The notes below the pieces were generated by a model that was given only the letters and a program-made list of their open reading frames with translations, searched no databases and had not been told where the DNA came from. Shown in pieces: positions 44,314-54,315 of a DNA stretch of 64,000 nt. The stretch comes from Sinobacterium caligoides (GTDB taxonomy: Bacteria > Pseudomonadota > Gammaproteobacteria > Pseudomonadales > Sinobacteriaceae), in NCBI RefSeq assembly GCF_003752585.1, contig NZ_RKHR01000003.1, forward strand, positions 310,001 to 374,000. The letters are read 5' to 3'. Positions within the stretch are counted from its first letter, which is position 1; the number at the start of each line of letters is the position of its first letter. The position numbers and the translations under genes were made by a program.

Positions 44314-46602
44314 TCAGTAGTTGTAGGTCAGATCAAGACCATAGCTACGTGGCTCACCAAAGTAACCGTTATGCGTCACCCCCTGACTGATGGAGTGGAC
44401 GATATACTCTTCATCCGTCAAATTCTTACCCCATAGCGCCAAGGTCAACTCACCGCTATTCTCACCCAGAGCAACCCCTTCTAAAGCAATACGACCGTTC
44501 AGCAAACCATAATGCGGAACTTCAAAGCCCTTCATATCAGCATTGGCCGCCGTGCCATACTGCACGCCACGCCAATTGTAGTTCAGCGTGCTCCTCAGCA
44601 CCTGCTCTCCTAACGGTACTACGTGATCAAGCACCAGGCTGTAGCTCTCTTCCGGCGCAAAAGGCATGGTGTAATCAGCCGTTACGTCTGCGCCAGTATT
44701 GCCATTTGTAACCTTATCAAAATCAGCATCGAGATAGGCATAGTTCGCTGTAATCGCCAGCGTCTTGGTCAGCTGCGCTGTCACATCTAACTCTATTCCC
44801 TGCGTCGTCGCCTCACCGGCATTAAAGACATCGGTTAAGAAGATTTTTGAATTGTCGGTGATCTGCTGAATCTGCATATTTTCATAATCATTATAAAATA
44901 CTGCAGCATTGACCCGCAGACGATTATCAAGCCACATCGACTTCAAACCAGCCTCGTATGACCACAGTTCCTCTTCATCGAAAGGCCGCTGAATGCCTTC
45001 ATAGGTACTGCGTGCATTGAAGCCACCTGATTTATAGCCATTCACGACCTTGGCATAAGTACTAAGGTCGTCAGTCCAGTTGAACAACGCCGTAAAGCTT
45101 GGGTTGGTATTCGAATAGGTCTGCTTACCCTTCACCGCCGCATCCGTTGGGAAGTTGATAATGTCAGCCTTTTCAACTTCACGATGGTCTTCGGTATAAC
45201 GCACGCCGACAGTAAGATCCAACCGATCATCTAATAGTGCCGGCGTATAGGTTAACTGACCATAGGCTGCGTAGGCGGTATTCTCCGAGTCGATATAACG
45301 ATCAACGATGACATATTTACTGACGAAACCAACACCTTGCCCCGTTGGCTTAACACCTGGGATTGGATACATACCTGGCGCTGTATCCGCCTCCTTTTCA
45401 AGTCCTTCCTCGTAATAATAATACAGGCCCGCAACATAGCTTAAGCGCTCTCCCACATCACCAACCAGCTGAAACTCTTGTGACCACTGTTCATGCGCAA
45501 TATCGACGTTGACATGAAAGCCTTCCGCCGGCCCACCGGAGTAATCCTGTACGATCGACTCATCTAACTTACGGTAGCCGGTAATCGACTTGAATACCGC
45601 ACCACCAAGATCATAGCTAACCGTTAAGTTATGACCGGAGACCTTGGTTTGACTGTCTTCCACATCACCGGACCATTGACCTTCTGATTGCCGCTTGTCA
45701 TTACCTTGTAGGCCTGCGGTAAATATAGGCGCGTAAAAAGCAACTGACTCAGGAGTAAAACCAGAAGCAGCGAGATTATAAGCCATCGCCTGCTCAGCAC
45801 CTGCTGGTACTGCAGTACTTTGATAGAACTGTTGCGGCCCTTCTACCTCTGAAAAGTCATAGCTGTAGTCAACGGTCAAAGCTTCTGTTGCCGCAAAACT
45901 TAATGCAATACGCCCAGCCTCATTGTCTTCCTCACCAAAGTCATTGCCATTACCCAGGTTTTCAACCCAACCGCCGTTATGACTGCGTAGATAGGTCAAC
46001 TTACCGGTCAATCCATCAACAACCTCACCACTATCGATCGTCGTCTTCGAGGCCCAATGATCATTATTGCCAGCGCCAATAGTTTGCTCAAAAGCAAACT
46101 CTTGCGAAGGTTTAGCCGTCACATAGTTAATCGCACCGCCGGTAGTGTTCCGGCCATAGAGCGTGCCCTGTGGCCCACGCAGTACCTCAATGCGCTCCAG
46201 TGCTGCAACATCTGTTGTCAAGCCAACAGAGCGGCCTATGTAGACACCATCCATATAGACACCGACCGCAGGATCTTGTGTCGTCTGACTATCGTTATTA
46301 CCAATGCCGCGAATGAAAACGACAAGTGAAGAGCGACTGTTTGGAAAGGGGGTAATCGACAAGTTAGGCGTTAGCCCCTCAAGATCGCCCATGTTATCGA
46401 TACCGAACTTTGTCAGGGCAGTATCATCAAAGGCCGCCAGTGAAATCGGCGTATCCTGCAACGTAGCCTCACGCTTCTCAGCGGTAACAACAATCTCCTC
46501 AAGGGCAAGGTTCTCTGCGGCTACAGCGTTACCGGACAACAACCCAAGACTGGCCGTAGCAATCATAACGGCCAAAGGTTTGCGAGTAAAAGACGCTAAC
46601 AT
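44314..46602 (-). CDS. TonB-dependent outer-membrane receptor
   Basis: 762 residues. The signal peptide ends near AVAA (residue 28). The TonB box region is EEIVVTAEKREATLQDTPIS, followed by the plug domain with VFIRGIGNNDSQTTQDPAVG and the conserved ALERIEVLRGPQGTLYGRNT, then a 22-strand-type barrel ending with LDLTYNY (terminal aromatic). It imports a ligand using the proton-motive force. The plug variety (GVYMDGVYIGR) is the one common in sphingomonad and marine gammaproteobacterial receptors for siderophores or for plant/steroid compounds. No Fur box was evident in the 271-base upstream gap. Ligand unknown. Confidence 0.92.
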   Translation of the reverse strand: MLASFTRKPLAVMIATASLGLLSGNAVAAENLALEEIVVTAEKREATLQDTPISLAAFDDTALTKFGIDNMGDLEGLTPNLSITPFPNSRSSLVVFIRGIGNNDSQTTQDPAVGVYMDGVYIGRSVGLTTDVAALERIEVLRGPQGTLYGRNTTGGAINYVTAKPSQEFAFEQTIGAGNNDHWASKTTIDSGEVVDGLTGKLTYLRSHNGGWVENLGNGNDFGEEDNEAGRIALSFAATEALTVDYSYDFSEVEGPQQFYQSTAVPAGAEQAMAYNLAASGFTPESVAFYAPIFTAGLQGNDKRQSEGQWSGDVEDSQTKVSGHNLTVSYDLGGAVFKSITGYRKLDESIVQDYSGGPAEGFHVNVDIAHEQWSQEFQLVGDVGERLSYVAGLYYYYEEGLEKEADTAPGMYPIPGVKPTGQGVGFVSKYVIVDRYIDSENTAYAAYGQLTYTPALLDDRLDLTVGVRYTEDHREVEKADIINFPTDAAVKGKQTYSNTNPSFTALFNWTDDLSTYAKVVNGYKSGGFNARSTYEGIQRPFDEEELWSYEAGLKSMWLDNRLRVNAAVFYNDYENMQIQQITDNSKIFLTDVFNAGEATTQGIELDVTAQLTKTLAITANYAYLDADFDKVTNGNTGADVTADYTMPFAPEESYSLVLDHVVPLGEQVLRSTLNYNWRGVQYGTAANADMKGFEVPHYGLLNGRIALEGVALGENSGELTLALWGKNLTDEEYIVHSISQGVTHNGYFGEPRSYGLDLTYNY

Positions 46603-46873
46603 GTAAACTCTCCTGATACACGAGACTGTTTCTCGTATAAATAAATTTATTATTCTTGTGCTTTAAGTGACGTACTAAAAGGCGGTAGGATCTGCACTCA
46701 GCCTCTTGCCAAGTGACATCATTTTATCGGCTCGCCACAGACACTGCTAACCAGAGTCTAACCCAATAAGGTTAGGTGCATCTAAACAGTAAATGTATCT
46801 AGTCATCGTGTTCGATTTTATTTTTTTATGACAAAAAGCATTTCGCATTTGATCAAAACTGACGGCCTAACAT

Positions 46874-47833
46874 ATGCACGCCTATACGCCCCCGTTACTA
46901 TTACGTAACCCACACGTACAATCCATCGCCTCTTCCCTGCAGCCCCGGCGCGCTATGGTGCGTTTTCAAGCAAAGAGCTGGTTAAAGGCCAGCAGCTGCC
47001 ATATTATCGACTGCAACGGGGTCAAGATGCAGGCCTTCAGCAACATCCACCCACACGCGAAAGGTTTAGTACAGCTTATACACGGCTGGGAAGGCTCTGC
47101 CGAATCCAACTATTTAATCAGCGCCGCCCACGCTTTTTATAGCGCTGGCTATAGCATTTTTCGCCTAAATCTTCGTGACCACGGCCACACCCACCACCTC
47201 AACCCAACGCTGTTCAATTCCACCAGGATGGACGAGGTACTCCGCGCCCTTGCCTGGGGACAAGAGTTCTGCCAGTCAAAAAATCATTACTTAGTCGGCT
47301 TTTCACTTGGAGGAAACTTCGCCCTGCGCACCGCTGCCGACATGCAGCAACAAGCGCTCTCCTTTCAGCGCATCATCGCGGTCTGTCCCGTTATTTCACC
47401 ACGCCTCACAATGCAGACATTAAGTAATGGCCCAAAAATCTACCACGATTACTTCGCAAGAAAATGGCGAAGATCATTATTCAAAAAACTGATTTTCTAC
47501 CCACAGCTAGGCTATGGCCAAAAACTAAAAACGCTCTCAAACCTAGAGCAAATGAACCAGTTTTTTGTTCCCGCGCACACCGATTACGACGACACAGAAA
47601 GCTATCTGGATGGCTACGCGGTCAATGGCGACCGACTCCAACAACTCCATGCTGACACCCACATCATCGCCGCCATGGATGACCCCGTCATTCAACATCA
47701 ACACCTTCAAGAAGTTGCTCACAGCCAACAACTTAGCATTGAGCTAAGCCGTTACGGCGGACATTGTGGCTTTTTGCATGATTACGCCTTAAATAGCTGG
47801 CTAGACCAACGACTAATAAGCCTGACTGAATAG
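46874..47833 (+). CDS. YheT-family alpha/beta hydrolase
   Basis: 319 residues. LLRNPHVQSIASSL at the N-terminus is the YheT family entry motif. HGWEGSAESNY gives the oxyanion region, GFSLGGNFALR the nucleophilic Ser elbow, and DDPVIQHQHLQ with YGGHCGFLHD supplies the Asp and His. The proteins hydrolyse unknown esters; members of the same family in eukaryotes (ABHD1/2/3) act on lipids and, for ABHD2, on a steroid-linked endocannabinoid pathway. It lies divergent from the TonB receptor and upstream of a KstD-like gene on the same strand (145 bases), which may be a shared catabolic theme. Confidence 0.9.
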   Translation: MHAYTPPLLLRNPHVQSIASSLQPRRAMVRFQAKSWLKASSCHIIDCNGVKMQAFSNIHPHAKGLVQLIHGWEGSAESNYLISAAHAFYSAGYSIFRLNLRDHGHTHHLNPTLFNSTRMDEVLRALAWGQEFCQSKNHYLVGFSLGGNFALRTAADMQQQALSFQRIIAVCPVISPRLTMQTLSNGPKIYHDYFARKWRRSLFKKLIFYPQLGYGQKLKTLSNLEQMNQFFVPAHTDYDDTESYLDGYAVNGDRLQQLHADTHIIAAMDDPVIQHQHLQEVAHSQQLSIELSRYGGHCGFLHDYALNSWLDQRLISLTE

Positions 47834-47978
47834 GAACAACTACAAACGTGTAAAAATGACAGTAAACTAACAATAAAAGGTCATCCTGATTAGACGCAAT
47901 CAATGATAGATTCATCGTTAGCAATAATTCTGCACAAATAATAACACTGAGCGTTTTTCAACTCACAAGACAGTAGCG

Positions 47979-49721
47979 ATGACTATGACGAAACGACAAT
48001 GGCAGCACACCGTCGACACTTTAATCGTTGGTTCCGGCAACGGCGCCATGACCACAGCGTTATGCAGCCATATCCTCGGTACAGCGGATATACTACTTAT
48101 TGAGAAGGACGAAAAAATAGGCGGTACTAGTGCACTTTCAGGCGGTGGCATCTGGATTCCAAACAACCGTTACGCAAAAGCTGCTGGTGCTAAAGATAGC
48201 ATTGAGGATGCCAAAGCTTATCTCACAGAGACCATACCCGATACAATCCGTCGTGATGACATGATTGACTGCTATCTTGAAAACGCCCCAAAAATGGTCG
48301 ATATGCTCCACGAAAACACGCGTATTCGTTATGACAGCTTAGAGAAGTACCCCGACTATTACTCAAATGCTACCGGTGCGCGCAATGGTCACCGCTCGCT
48401 AGAACCAACACCGTTTAAGGTCACCGAACTCGAAGATGAGCTGGATAATATACTCCCTGGCACTATCTACATGTTCGACCGTATCAACATGTCTCAGCAT
48501 GATGCACAAATCATGTCGTGCAAGGAAAAAGGCGCCAAACGCCTGGCACTGAAAAAACTATTCAAACACTACAGCGATATTCCCTGGCTACTAAAACATC
48601 ATCGCGGGCGTGAGGTGAGCTGTGGCTTTGGCGGTATTGCCCAACTCTACATCGCACTACGAGAGCGTAATATTCCGCTATGGCGCAACACCGCAATGAT
48701 CGAATTAATCAGCGAGGACGGCATAGTCATTGGCGCCGTGGTCGAGAAAGAAGGTAAGCGAATGAATATTCGTGCACGCAAAGCCGTTGTCCTTGCCTGT
48801 GGGGGCTTTGAACACAATCAGCAGATGCGCGAAAAATATCTACCCAGCCCAACCAACACCCAATGGAGCGCCGGCACATTGAGCAATACTGGCGATGGCA
48901 TCAACGCCGGACTTGCCCTTGGCGCACAAACTTCACTCATGGATAACGCTTGGTGGTGCACGACCATGCATATCCCCCGTGTGCCCTACCCCTTTCTGAG
49001 TATCGTCACCAAAGCGCAACCCGGCACCATCGTCGTCAACAAAAAAGGCAAGCGCTTTAGTAACGAATCACAGAATTATATGGCGTTTCAAAAAGAGCTA
49101 TTGTCGCTGCACAGCGAAGAGAACCCATGCGCGCCCTGTTATATGATATTCGATGACAACTTTAAGAAAAAATACGGCGCCTACCCTCTGATGGGGCCGA
49201 AGTGGACTATCCCGAAAGACTACTTTGAAGAGGGCTTAGTCGCCTGCGGTGACACCGTCGAGGAGCTGGCAACCAACGCTGGACTTGATGTCGAAAACCT
49301 CAAGCAAACCGTCAACACCTTCAATGGCTACGCCAGAACAGGAAAAGACCTCGATTTTAAGCGCGGTGACTACGCCTACGATCGTTACTACGGCGACCCC
49401 ACCAACAAACCCAACCCCTGTCTTGGCGAGATACTCACACCGCCGCTATACAGCCTGACACTGCAGGCTGGCGACTTTGGCACACAGGGCGGGCTCACCA
49501 CCAATTGCAACGCGCAAGTCTTAGACACTGAAGGTCAAGCTATCACTGGTTTATATGCAACAGGGAACTGTTCTGCTGCCGTGCTACCAACCTACCCTGG
49601 CCCAGGTTCCACACTAGGACCTGCCATGACTTTTGCCTATCAAGCAGCCAAACACATCCAAGGCCAGCAACAACAGTGCAGCAACAGCGATCAAAAAGCA
49701 GAGCCCTTAGCCACGAATTAA
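47979..49721 (+). CDS. 3-ketosteroid delta-1-dehydrogenase-like FAD flavoprotein
   Basis: 580 residues. The FAD-binding motif LIVGSGNGAMTTALC starts near residue 15, then GGTSALSGGGIWIPNN, which is typical of the KstD/fumarate-reductase-like group. The C-terminus carries TYPGPGSTLGPAMTFAYQAA, corresponding to the Tyr and Gly of the KstD active site (YxGPG). KstD enzymes introduce the C1-C2 double bond into 3-oxo-steroids and pass electrons to a quinone-type acceptor. The start may be the ATG at 47979 or 47985. A terminator-like hairpin follows at 49728. KstD-like flavoproteins of other substrate range share these motifs, so the steroid role is likely but not proven. Confidence 0.8.
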   Translation: MTMTKRQWQHTVDTLIVGSGNGAMTTALCSHILGTADILLIEKDEKIGGTSALSGGGIWIPNNRYAKAAGAKDSIEDAKAYLTETIPDTIRRDDMIDCYLENAPKMVDMLHENTRIRYDSLEKYPDYYSNATGARNGHRSLEPTPFKVTELEDELDNILPGTIYMFDRINMSQHDAQIMSCKEKGAKRLALKKLFKHYSDIPWLLKHHRGREVSCGFGGIAQLYIALRERNIPLWRNTAMIELISEDGIVIGAVVEKEGKRMNIRARKAVVLACGGFEHNQQMREKYLPSPTNTQWSAGTLSNTGDGINAGLALGAQTSLMDNAWWCTTMHIPRVPYPFLSIVTKAQPGTIVVNKKGKRFSNESQNYMAFQKELLSLHSEENPCAPCYMIFDDNFKKKYGAYPLMGPKWTIPKDYFEEGLVACGDTVEELATNAGLDVENLKQTVNTFNGYARTGKDLDFKRGDYAYDRYYGDPTNKPNPCLGEILTPPLYSLTLQAGDFGTQGGLTTNCNAQVLDTEGQAITGLYATGNCSAAVLPTYPGPGSTLGPAMTFAYQAAKHIQGQQQQCSNSDQKAEPLATN

Positions 49722-49727
49722 ATCGAC

Positions 49728-49756
49728 AAGCCACCGCTCTTTGACGGTGGCTTATT
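49728..49756. terminator. Probable bidirectional terminator
   Basis: AAGCCACCG pairs with CGGTGGCTT around an 8-base loop, between the convergent KstD-like and aldehyde dehydrogenase genes; the T run is short (TTATT). Confidence 0.65.
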
Positions 49757-49771
49757 CAGTGATAATAACTA

Positions 49772-51244
49772 CTAGAGCCCAATGCAGTGGTACTTCTCTT
49801 CATAGAAGTCCTCTATGCCTTGGTGCCCGCCCTCCCTGCCGATACCCGACTGCTTGACTCCGCCAAACGGTGCTACCTCACTGGAAAATACTCCGGTATT
49901 ACAAATCACCATACCGTAGTCAAGCTCTTCTGCAATGCGGTACAGACGACCAATATCCCGAGTATAATAATAAGCAGCTAAACCATACTCACTCGCATTA
50001 GCCCTCTCAATCACCTCGTCATCACCCTCAAAAAGCTGAACTGCTGCGATGGGCCCAAAGATCTCCTCATGGGCAAGCCGCATCTCCGTACTCACTTCTG
50101 TAATCAGTGTAGGTTGATAAAAATGCCGCCCTTGTGTACCACGCTCACCACCGCAGACAAGCTGAGCGCCATGCGCCAACGCGTCATCAATCAAGCTCAC
50201 CATATTATTTGCTGCTGCCTCACTGATCAGCGGGCCAACGGTCACACCTGATTGACAGCCATCCCCGATAACAAGTTGGTCAATCGCCGCAGCCAACTTG
50301 ACTGTAAACTCATCTGCAACGCTACTATGCACGTAGATCCTATTGGTACATACACAGGTCTGTCCAGCATTACGAAACTTCGTTGCCATGCAGGCCTCTA
50401 CAGCAAGGTCAACATCCGCGTCATCAAAAACAATAAACGGCGCATTACCCCCTAACTCCATCGACACCTTCTTGACCGTCGAGGCACACTGGGCAATCAA
50501 GATCTTGCCAACCCGTGTCGAACCGGTAAAAGTAAACTTAGCTACTCTAGGGTCCGTAGTTAGCTCAATACCCAATGCACTCGTATCCGTTCCCACCACC
50601 ACATTGATCACGCCAGCAGGGATGCCCGCCCGTTCAGCAAGCACACAGAGAGCAAAGGCGGACAAAGGCGTTTCTGTTGCCGGCTTAATAACGACCGTAC
50701 AACCAGCCGCTAAAGCTGGCGCAGCTTTTCGTGTAATCATAGCGGAGGGGAAATTCCAAGGCGTTACACACCCCACCACACCCACGGGCTGCTTCATGGT
50801 TTGCATCCGCCGACCTTGATCCGTCGTCGGTATGGTATCACCGTATCCTCGCTTTGCCTCTTCAGCAAACCATTCTATATAACTTGCACCATAATGGATT
50901 TCACTGAGCGCCTCAGGCAAGGGCTTGCCTTGCTCAGCCGTCATGATTGCCGCCAGATCATCGGCGTTTTCAATAATCAAATTAAACCAGGCTCGCAATA
51001 AATTAGCACGCTGCTTAGCGGTGGTCTTGCGCCATTGTTTAAAACTTGCAGCTGCAGCGGCGATAGCTTCTCTCATTACCTCAGGCGATGCGTCGTCAAC
51101 TTCTGCTAACAGCTGCTCAGTCGCAGGGTTGATGACGGGAAAAGTCTTCTCCGCCATGCGCCAGCACCCACTGATATAATTAGCTGTTTTAAGTAATGCT
51201 GGGTCTCTTAATACAATACTCGAAGCTACTGCTGAATTTGACAT
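49772..51244 (-). CDS. NAD(P)-dependent aldehyde dehydrogenase, succinate-semialdehyde dehydrogenase type
   Basis: 490 residues. GVVGCVTPWNFPSAMITRKA is the N-terminal cofactor region, FTGSTRVGKILI the dinucleotide fold, MELGGNAPFIVFDDADVD holds the general-base Glu, and FRNAGQTCVCTNRIYV the catalytic Cys. The closest family is GabD-like SSADH, which oxidises succinate semialdehyde to succinate. The neighbours (KstD-like on one side, HMG-CoA lyase divergent on the other) are catabolic, so another semialdehyde is possible. The exact substrate cannot be read from sequence. Confidence 0.9.
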   Translation of the reverse strand: MSNSAVASSIVLRDPALLKTANYISGCWRMAEKTFPVINPATEQLLAEVDDASPEVMREAIAAAAASFKQWRKTTAKQRANLLRAWFNLIIENADDLAAIMTAEQGKPLPEALSEIHYGASYIEWFAEEAKRGYGDTIPTTDQGRRMQTMKQPVGVVGCVTPWNFPSAMITRKAAPALAAGCTVVIKPATETPLSAFALCVLAERAGIPAGVINVVVGTDTSALGIELTTDPRVAKFTFTGSTRVGKILIAQCASTVKKVSMELGGNAPFIVFDDADVDLAVEACMATKFRNAGQTCVCTNRIYVHSSVADEFTVKLAAAIDQLVIGDGCQSGVTVGPLISEAAANNMVSLIDDALAHGAQLVCGGERGTQGRHFYQPTLITEVSTEMRLAHEEIFGPIAAVQLFEGDDEVIERANASEYGLAAYYYTRDIGRLYRIAEELDYGMVICNTGVFSSEVAPFGGVKQSGIGREGGHQGIEDFYEEKYHCIGL

Positions 51245-51424
51245 CGTGTTAACTCACTCATACCTATTTACTGGTAACCGAGCACCCTATATCACTCTCA
51301 TAGGACATGCCGTCATAAATAACTACTCTATACTCTTTTATAAGGGCTTTCGACAACCCTAAGGGGATATAGGCAAGTAGCGACAACAAAAATCACCAAA
51401 AAGTGACAGTAGGCTAACTGCAGT

Positions 51425-52354
51425 ATGAATGACTTCAAACTTCCCAAAGAAGTTAAAATAGTCGAGGTGGGACCTAGGGATGGTCTACAAAATGAACGTC
51501 AGACCATAAGCACAGCAGATAAGGTCGAGTTTATCAAACGCCTCCACAAGAGTGGCATCAACGATATCGAAATAGGTAGCTTCGCGCACCCAGCGTGGGT
51601 TCCACAAATGGCTGATACTGAAGATGTTGTACGCGAACTAACTCCCTTCCAGGGCCACTACAGTGCCCTTGTCCCAAATCGACAAGGGCTTCGTCGAGCC
51701 ATTGATTCTGGCATCGAAGAGATCGCTATAATTGCCTCGGCCTCTGAAACCTTTAGCCAAAACAACATCAACTGCTCCATCAAAGATAGCCTGAAACGCT
51801 TCGAGCAGATAATTACCCTTGCCCATCAACAGAGCATTCGTGTTCGTGGATACGTCTCCTGTGTGGCTGGCTGTCCCTATGAAGGGGATATTGCCCACGA
51901 CGCCGTCGTTAACCTGAGCTTACAACTAAGCGAGCTGGGTTGTTACGAGATCTCTCTAGGTGACACCATCGGCATTGGTACGCCATTGCAGATAGCTGAG
52001 CTTATAAATGCCATCAGTCAACGTGTCGATATTGACACTCTCGCCATTCACTGCCACGACACTTACGGACAGGCACTGGCCAATATCCTAGCAGCCCTTC
52101 AACAAGGCGTATCTATCATCGATAGTTCAGTAGCTGGGCTCGGTGGCTGCCCTTATGCAGAAGGAGCAAGTGGTAATGTGGCCACAGAAGATGTCGTCTA
52201 TTTATTACGAGGGATGGGAATAGCCACGGGCATTGACCTGTTAAAACTACTCAATGCAGGACGCTTCATCTGTCACACATTATCTCGTCGCAGCCAATCT
52301 AAAGTCGCTATCGCCATGCAAACTAGTGGAGCAAATATCAATACACCAGCTTAA
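51425..52354 (+). CDS. mvaB: Hydroxymethylglutaryl-CoA lyase
   Basis: 309 residues. The N-terminal VKIVEVGPRDGLQNE is the DRE-TIM signature with the metal-binding Asp, LAIHCHDTYGQALAN holds metal-binding His residues, and VAGLGGCPYAEGASGNVATE is the lyase signature with the active-site Cys. It splits HMG-CoA to acetyl-CoA and acetoacetate, the last step of leucine and of some isoprenoid breakdown. It is not flanked by the usual liu/leucine genes. It is divergent from the aldehyde dehydrogenase gene and converges on recX with 21 bases between. Confidence 0.93.
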   Translation: MNDFKLPKEVKIVEVGPRDGLQNERQTISTADKVEFIKRLHKSGINDIEIGSFAHPAWVPQMADTEDVVRELTPFQGHYSALVPNRQGLRRAIDSGIEEIAIIASASETFSQNNINCSIKDSLKRFEQIITLAHQQSIRVRGYVSCVAGCPYEGDIAHDAVVNLSLQLSELGCYEISLGDTIGIGTPLQIAELINAISQRVDIDTLAIHCHDTYGQALANILAALQQGVSIIDSSVAGLGGCPYAEGASGNVATEDVVYLLRGMGIATGIDLLKLLNAGRFICHTLSRRSQSKVAIAMQTSGANINTPA

Positions 52355-52375
52355 TTCAGAGCGGAGGAAACACCC

Positions 52376-53056
52376 TTAAAAGCGCTTATATGCTGTAAGT
52401 AACTCGTTGACAACAGAGGCATCATGGCCGCGATAGGCCATAAAACGCGCTCGCTTTGTGTATTCTTTTGCATCAGCAATCACACTCTCAGCATATTTTC
52501 GCTGATAACACTCGGCAGCGATAGAAAACCAGTCAATATCAAGTTCCTGCAATACCTCCTCTATCAAGTAGGAGCTCACACGCTTTGGATAGAGGTCTTG
52601 TTGAATACGGCGCCAACCATGATTTCTATTGATACGACTATGAATGTAGCTTTCGACAAAACGACGGTCACTCTGTAAGCCATCCTGCTGTAATGATTGT
52701 AAAGCAGATAGGATCAACTGATGATGTGAGGAGCGCTGCTCTTCATCACATTTGACAAAGCGCTTCTTCAAACGCTCAGTTAATTCACCAAAGGAGTACT
52801 CTCTTCTCGCCAGCAAGTCCATTGCTGCATTTTTTGCCTGCTTATAAAGCTCGTAGCTTTGCTCATCCTCAAAAGACTCTGACGGATGAAACTGAGGGGC
52901 AGTTTCCGTCAGAGCGGCAACGGTGACAGGGACCCCATCACCGCTTATCGTCTCACCGGCAAAGGCCGACGAAACCATATCTTTAACTGCCTTGGCTCTG
53001 TGAAAAACCGCAATAGCGTGTTCATCTAAGAGCTCTTCAGCAGCTTTTTCTGTCAT
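52376..53056 (-). CDS. recX: RecX regulatory protein, with N-terminal extension
   Basis: 226 residues, longer than the ~150-165 of most RecX proteins. The RecX core begins near residue 74 (AKNAAMDLLARREYSFGELT) and runs through LQSLQQDGLQSDRRFVESYI and NHGWRRIQQDLYPKRVS to the C-terminus. The first ~70 residues are an extra acidic segment of no known domain. RecX inhibits RecA filaments. Its start codon overlaps the recA stop as TAATG, so the two are translationally coupled. Confidence 0.9.
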   Translation of the reverse strand: MTEKAAEELLDEHAIAVFHRAKAVKDMVSSAFAGETISGDGVPVTVAALTETAPQFHPSESFEDEQSYELYKQAKNAAMDLLARREYSFGELTERLKKRFVKCDEEQRSSHHQLILSALQSLQQDGLQSDRRFVESYIHSRINRNHGWRRIQQDLYPKRVSSYLIEEVLQELDIDWFSIAAECYQRKYAESVIADAKEYTKRARFMAYRGHDASVVNELLTAYKRF

Positions 53057-54126
53057 TATTTCGCCGCAGCGGCACTATCTTTCTTGCTCGCTTTATTTGC
53101 GGATTTATCAGCAGCTTTGCCTTCTGACTCGGGTGTCGCAGTAGCTAACAACTGAGCGCGAATAGTGCCTTCAATTTCAGCGCAGATTTCAGGGTTTTCT
53201 GTTAGGTAGCGTGCCGCATTGGCTTTGCCTTGACCAATTTTACTCCCTTTATAAGCATACCAAGCACCCGACTTATCAACGAGTCCCTGCTTCACACCTA
53301 GGTCGATAACCTCACCCATACGATAGATACCCTTACCATACAATATCTGGAATTCCGCCTGCTTGAATGGGGGCGACACCTTGTTCTTCACAACCTTCAC
53401 TCTGGTCTCATTACCGATCACCTCATCACCGTCTTTCACGGCGCCAATGCGACGGATATCCAAGCGCACTGATGAGTAGAACTTCAAAGCATTACCACCT
53501 GTGGTCGTTTCAGGGTTGCCGAACATAACACCAATCTTCATACGAATCTGATTGATGAAAATAACCAGAGTGTTTGAATTCTTAATTACACCCGTCAACT
53601 TACGCATCGCCTGCGATAATAAACGCGCCTGGAGACCAACATGGCTATCCCCCATATCACCCTCGATCTCAGCCTTTGGGACTAATGCCGCGACCGAGTC
53701 AATAACCAATACATCAACGGCACCAGAGCGCACAAGCATATCGGTAACTTCCAGCGCCTGCTCACCGGTATCTGGCTGAGATAAAATCAGGTTATCAATA
53801 TTAACCCCTAACTTTTCTGCATAGATTGGATCCAGCGCGTGCTCAGCGTCAATAAAAGCACAGGTACCGCCTACTTTCTGAGCTTCGGCAATCACTGACA
53901 GCGTCAACGTTGTCTTACCAGATGACTCTGGCCCGTAGATCTCAACAATCCGCCCCTGGGGCAGCCCGCCAATGCCTAGAGCAATATCCAGCGCCAGAGA
54001 GCCGGTAGAAATAGATGGGATGGCCTGCACCTGCTGGTCACCCATGCGCATAACCGTGCCTTTACCAAATTGACGCTCAATCTGTGCTAGTGCGGCTGAT
54101 AGGGCCTTATCCTTGTTTGCATCCAT
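53056..54126 (-). CDS. recA: RecA recombinase
   Basis: The ATG at 54126 gives 356 residues; an in-frame upstream extension of 30 codons is not family-like. Walker A is GPESSGKT at 65-72, and [20 protein letters not shown] forms the L2 DNA-binding loop. It drives strand exchange, and as the activated filament it triggers LexA self-cleavage. The C-terminus is Lys/Ala/Ser rich and less acidic than that of E. coli. It is followed directly by recX. A CTG-N10-CAG box sits 194 bases upstream (54320), and two direct repeats (ATTCAATGAAGCA at 54198 and ATTCAATGAAACA at 54215) lie in the leader. Confidence 0.98.
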   Translation of the reverse strand: MDANKDKALSAALAQIERQFGKGTVMRMGDQQVQAIPSISTGSLALDIALGIGGLPQGRIVEIYGPESSGKTTLTLSVIAEAQKVGGTCAFIDAEHALDPIYAEKLGVNIDNLILSQPDTGEQALEVTDMLVRSGAVDVLVIDSVAALVPKAEIEGDMGDSHVGLQARLLSQAMRKLTGVIKNSNTLVIFINQIRMKIGVMFGNPETTTGGNALKFYSSVRLDIRRIGAVKDGDEVIGNETRVKVVKNKVSPPFKQAEFQILYGKGIYRMGEVIDLGVKQGLVDKSGAWYAYKGSKIGQGKANAARYLTENPEICAEIEGTIRAQLLATATPESEGKAADKSANKASKKDSAAAAK

Positions 54127-54315
54127 TAGTCTATGCTCTCTCGAAGTTCTAAATGTTAATCGTTCGCCGCCATGGCATTTAATAAATGTATAACAGTATT
54201 CAATGAAGCAGAGCATTCAATGAAACACTGCTGCAGCCCTGAATATAGTTAACTGCATAGGCTAGCGGGTCACTCATCATAATATATTTAAACAGTGAAA
54301 CCACTGTACACCCAT

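Noticed and set aside
54180-54200. LexA half-site TACTGT close to the recA start
   Set aside because: Only the left half matches; the CAG half is missing, so it was not called as a box.
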